Shown one piece after another: positions 61,918 through 64,000 of a stretch of 64,000 nt of DNA. Below the pieces are notes generated by a model, which saw only the letters and a list, made by a program, of their open reading frames with translations, was not told where the DNA came from and searched no databases. Made by a program: the position numbers and the translations under genes. This stretch comes from Paenibacillus_AM sp052180255 (GTDB taxonomy: Bacteria > Bacillota > Bacilli > Paenibacillales > NBRC-103111): NCBI RefSeq assembly GCF_052180255.1, contig NZ_CP197466.1, positions 3,782,001-3,846,000 on the forward strand, in the 5' to 3' direction. Position 1 is the stretch's first letter; every line of letters starts with the position of its first letter.

Positions 61918-62850
61918 CTATGAGTTAGACTGATCCACAGTATCTACTTTTGGTGCTTTACTCGAAACGATAGGGTCTAAATAACGCTCACTTGCATAGC
62001 CTTTCTTTCTTCTCACGATAATTAATACAATCGCTACAATACAGATCAGAATCGCTACAAGCTGCGAAATACGAATGTTACCGCCATATGTCATCGCTCC
62101 AGCTTCGAATACAAGCTGCATCGGTGACCACATTGCATCCATGATTGATGCTAACCATGTAGGCCCTGTAAAGGATAGAGAGTCCGTGCGTAAGCCTTCA
62201 ATAAAGAATCGACCGATTGAGTACCAGATGAAGTAACTCATGAACAATTCACCGGCACGAAGGAAAGGTCGTCTGCGCAGCCAGAAAAGAATAAGAATCC
62301 CGATCACATTCCACACCGATTCATATAAGAATGTCGGATGATGGAAGGCTCCATCGATATACATGTTATTCACAATCCAATCTGGTAAATGCAAGGTATG
62401 ACGAAGGAAAGATTCCTCAACGGGTCCTCCATAAGCCTCCTGATTGACGAAGTTCCCCCAACGACCTATCAACTGTCCTGCAATCAGTCCTGGTGCACAT
62501 ATATCGACAATTCGCCAGAAACTGTATCCTTTTGCTCGAAAATAAAAATAACCTGCGATAAGCGCACCAATCAGGGCACCGTAGATTGCAATTCCGCCCT
62601 CCCAAACTGCAAATATACTTAATAGGTTATCTTTATAGTTGTCCCATTGAAAAGCCACATAATAAATCCGAGCGGCAATAATAGCCGAAGGTGCCGCAAT
62701 AAGCAGCATATCCATGAAAAAGTCAGGATTGATTTTAAAACGTTTACCTTCTTGTATGGCTAATAATAATCCGATTAAAGCAGCCGCACCTAGAATCACT
62801 CCATACCAGTGAATGGATATCGGCCCTATTGATAATGCAATCGGGTTCAT
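61918..62850 (-). CDS. lgt: Prolipoprotein diacylglyceryl transferase
   Basis: 310 residues and seven helices. The signature GRWGNFVNQEAYGGP lies near residue 140 and HPTFLYESVWN near 190. Transfers diacylglycerol to the lipobox cysteine of lipoproteins such as the two encoded at 3,789 and 7,057. A long hydrophilic C-terminal tail follows the last helix. Confidence 0.95.
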   Translation of the reverse strand: MNPIALSIGPISIHWYGVILGAAALIGLLLAIQEGKRFKINPDFFMDMLLIAAPSAIIAARIYYVAFQWDNYKDNLLSIFAVWEGGIAIYGALIGALIAGYFYFRAKGYSFWRIVDICAPGLIAGQLIGRWGNFVNQEAYGGPVEESFLRHTLHLPDWIVNNMYIDGAFHHPTFLYESVWNVIGILILFWLRRRPFLRAGELFMSYFIWYSIGRFFIEGLRTDSLSFTGPTWLASIMDAMWSPMQLVFEAGAMTYGGNIRISQLVAILICIVAIVLIIVRRKKGYASERYLDPIVSSKAPKVDTVDQSNS

Positions 62851-62889
62851 TCAATCCTTGCCTCCTAATTAACTTTTCAGATCCAAATC

Positions 62890-63831
62890 TTAATCCACGT
62901 CTTCCATATCTTCTGAGATCGTTTCCGTCAATTTGTTCGTAAATTGCAGAGCCGCATTGTAACCCATTCGTTTCAAACGATAGTTCATCGCCGCAACTTC
63001 AACAATGACTGCAAGATTTCGACCTGGTCGAACAGGGATCGTCACGAGTGGAACATCCGTATCAATAATCTTCGTTGTTTCTTCATCTATTCCTAATCGG
63101 TCATACTGCTTGTCCTGCTGCCAGTTCTCTAGTCTCACCACAAGTGCAATTTTCTTTGCTGTACGAACCGCACCTGCGCCAAACAATGTCATCACATTGA
63201 TAATACCAACTCCACGAATTTCAAGGAGATGGCGAATTAACTCTGGTGCAGTCCCCGTTAATACTTTATCTGCGGTCTGGCGAATTTCGACCGCATCATC
63301 TGCAATTAGACGATGTCCTCTTTTGACTAACTCTAGTGCTGTTTCACTCTTACCAATCCCACTAGACCCCGTAATCAGCATACCAATACCGTATACATCT
63401 ACGAGTACCGCGTGGATTGTCGTACTTGGTGCCAGTTTATTTTCGAGGAGACCTGTGATTCTAGAAGCAAGAATAGTCGTCTGCATGTTGCTTCGCAATA
63501 CCGGTAACTTGTTCTTCTCCGCTTCCAATAACAATTCCTCTGCTACTTCTAACCCACGTGTAATAATAATGCACGGTGTATCCGGAGATTCACATAACAT
63601 ACGTGATCGTTCTCTACGCTCTTCTTCTGTGAGCGTTGCAAAAAACGTTACTTCTGTCTTTCCTAAAATTTGCACACGCTCATTCGGATGATAGTTAAAA
63701 TACCCTGCAATTTCCAAACCAGGTCTATATAAATCTGCAACCGTAATTAGGCGATTCACACCTTCTTTACCGCATACGATTTCTAAATGAAGCTGACTGA
63801 TCAAATCCGATACTTTTACTTTTTTAGACAT
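62890..63831 (-). CDS. hprK: HPr kinase/phosphorylase
   Basis: 313 residues. Walker A is GSSGIGKSETALELVKRGH near residue 155, followed by LIADDAVEI; the family signature LLEIRGVGIINV is near 200. Phosphorylates Ser46 of HPr and Crh under rich carbon supply, and reverses this with phosphate to give pyrophosphate, removed by PpaX. It heads the hprK-lgt-ppaX group. Confidence 0.96.
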   Translation of the reverse strand: MSKKVKVSDLISQLHLEIVCGKEGVNRLITVADLYRPGLEIAGYFNYHPNERVQILGKTEVTFFATLTEEERRERSRMLCESPDTPCIIITRGLEVAEELLLEAEKNKLPVLRSNMQTTILASRITGLLENKLAPSTTIHAVLVDVYGIGMLITGSSGIGKSETALELVKRGHRLIADDAVEIRQTADKVLTGTAPELIRHLLEIRGVGIINVMTLFGAGAVRTAKKIALVVRLENWQQDKQYDRLGIDEETTKIIDTDVPLVTIPVRPGRNLAVIVEVAAMNYRLKRMGYNAALQFTNKLTETISEDMEDVD

Positions 63832-63936
63832 CTGATATCGTTCCTTTCATGGTCCAATACTTCCATCCTAATAGAATTAAGAATCGAAATCAACATACAA
63901 AGCCGCGAGGATCACCAAATCATAGAATATACAAAA

Positions 63937-63966
63937 GAACCTAGGGGCATATTTGCCACTAGGTTC
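63937..63966 (-). terminator. Terminator of a gene beyond the right edge
   Basis: An 8-bp stem GAACCTAG / CTAGGTTC with an inner GGCA/TGCC and an A-run on the left (T-run on the minus strand). The interval 63,832-64,000 shows no other feature. Confidence 0.7.
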
Positions 63967-64000
63967 TCATTACCTAAAAGAGATTAGGCATTGTATAAAA

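Overview
The window looks like a chromosomal segment of a Paenibacillus-type bacterium (Firmicutes, Bacilli). Reasons: many Shine-Dalgarno sites of the AGGAGG type, TTG and GTG starts, and blocks of gene order shared with Bacillus subtilis (hprK-lgt-ppaX-yvoF-hisZGDBHAFI, rapZ-yvcK-whiA-crh, cggR-gapA-pgk-tpiA-gpmI-eno, secG-rnr-smpB-ssrA). The tmRNA encodes a proteolysis tag ending YAFAA. Species cannot be named from sequence alone.

Positions 1-29,500 are accessory. A two-component regulator with the first codons of its kinase lies at the left edge. Next is a glycerol-phosphate module: a cytosolic glycerophosphodiester phosphodiesterase, a GlpP-type antiterminator and a UgpBAE-like ABC importer. 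The importer has a long leader hairpin ending in a T-run, a plausible GlpP target. A metallo-beta-lactamase lipoprotein closes that operon. After several hydrolases and an AraC-type regulator comes a sortase plus LPXTG adhesin operon (10,963-14,541) whose leader carries a cyclic di-GMP-I riboswitch and overlapping terminator. A TetR-MFS-FtsX permease-ATPase efflux cassette (14,632-19,679) follows. It looks acquired and abuts a truncated SDR dehydrogenase. An alpha/beta hydrolase, a prolyl-4-hydroxylase, a TetR/glycosyltransferase pair, a chemoreceptor and a lipid-linked sugar-transfer operon (26,160-28,843) complete this part.

Positions 29,500-36,500: the intact tmRNA gene ssrA (31,371-31,732, minus) is accompanied about 1.8 kb away by a diverged 3' ssrA fragment. 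Between them lies a DUF4261 gene, which looks like a decayed islet in the tmRNA gene. smpB, an RNase R with an unusually long basic glycine-rich tail, and secG follow.

Positions 36,500-64,000 are core genome, almost all on the minus strand. The glycolytic operon cggR-gapA-pgk-tpiA-gpmI-eno has a recognisable CggR operator. tRNA-Arg(CCG) and clpP with a CtsR-like site are on the plus strand. Then come crh, whiA, yvcK, rapZ, glcK, trxB, a TPR protein, prs, a histidine operon (hisZGDBHAF, hisIE, hisJ), an acetyltransferase, ppaX, lgt and hprK. HprK, Crh, PpaX, GlcK and CggR form a carbon-control neighbourhood: HprK phosphorylates Ser46 of HPr/Crh and PpaX removes the pyrophosphate made in the reverse reaction.

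The strongest leads are the c-di-GMP riboswitch over the sortase/adhesin operon, a cluster of seven DnaA-box-like 9-mers between hisA and hisH, the ssrA-flanked islet, a GC-rich block confined to hisD, and the possible GlpP-controlled ugp leader.
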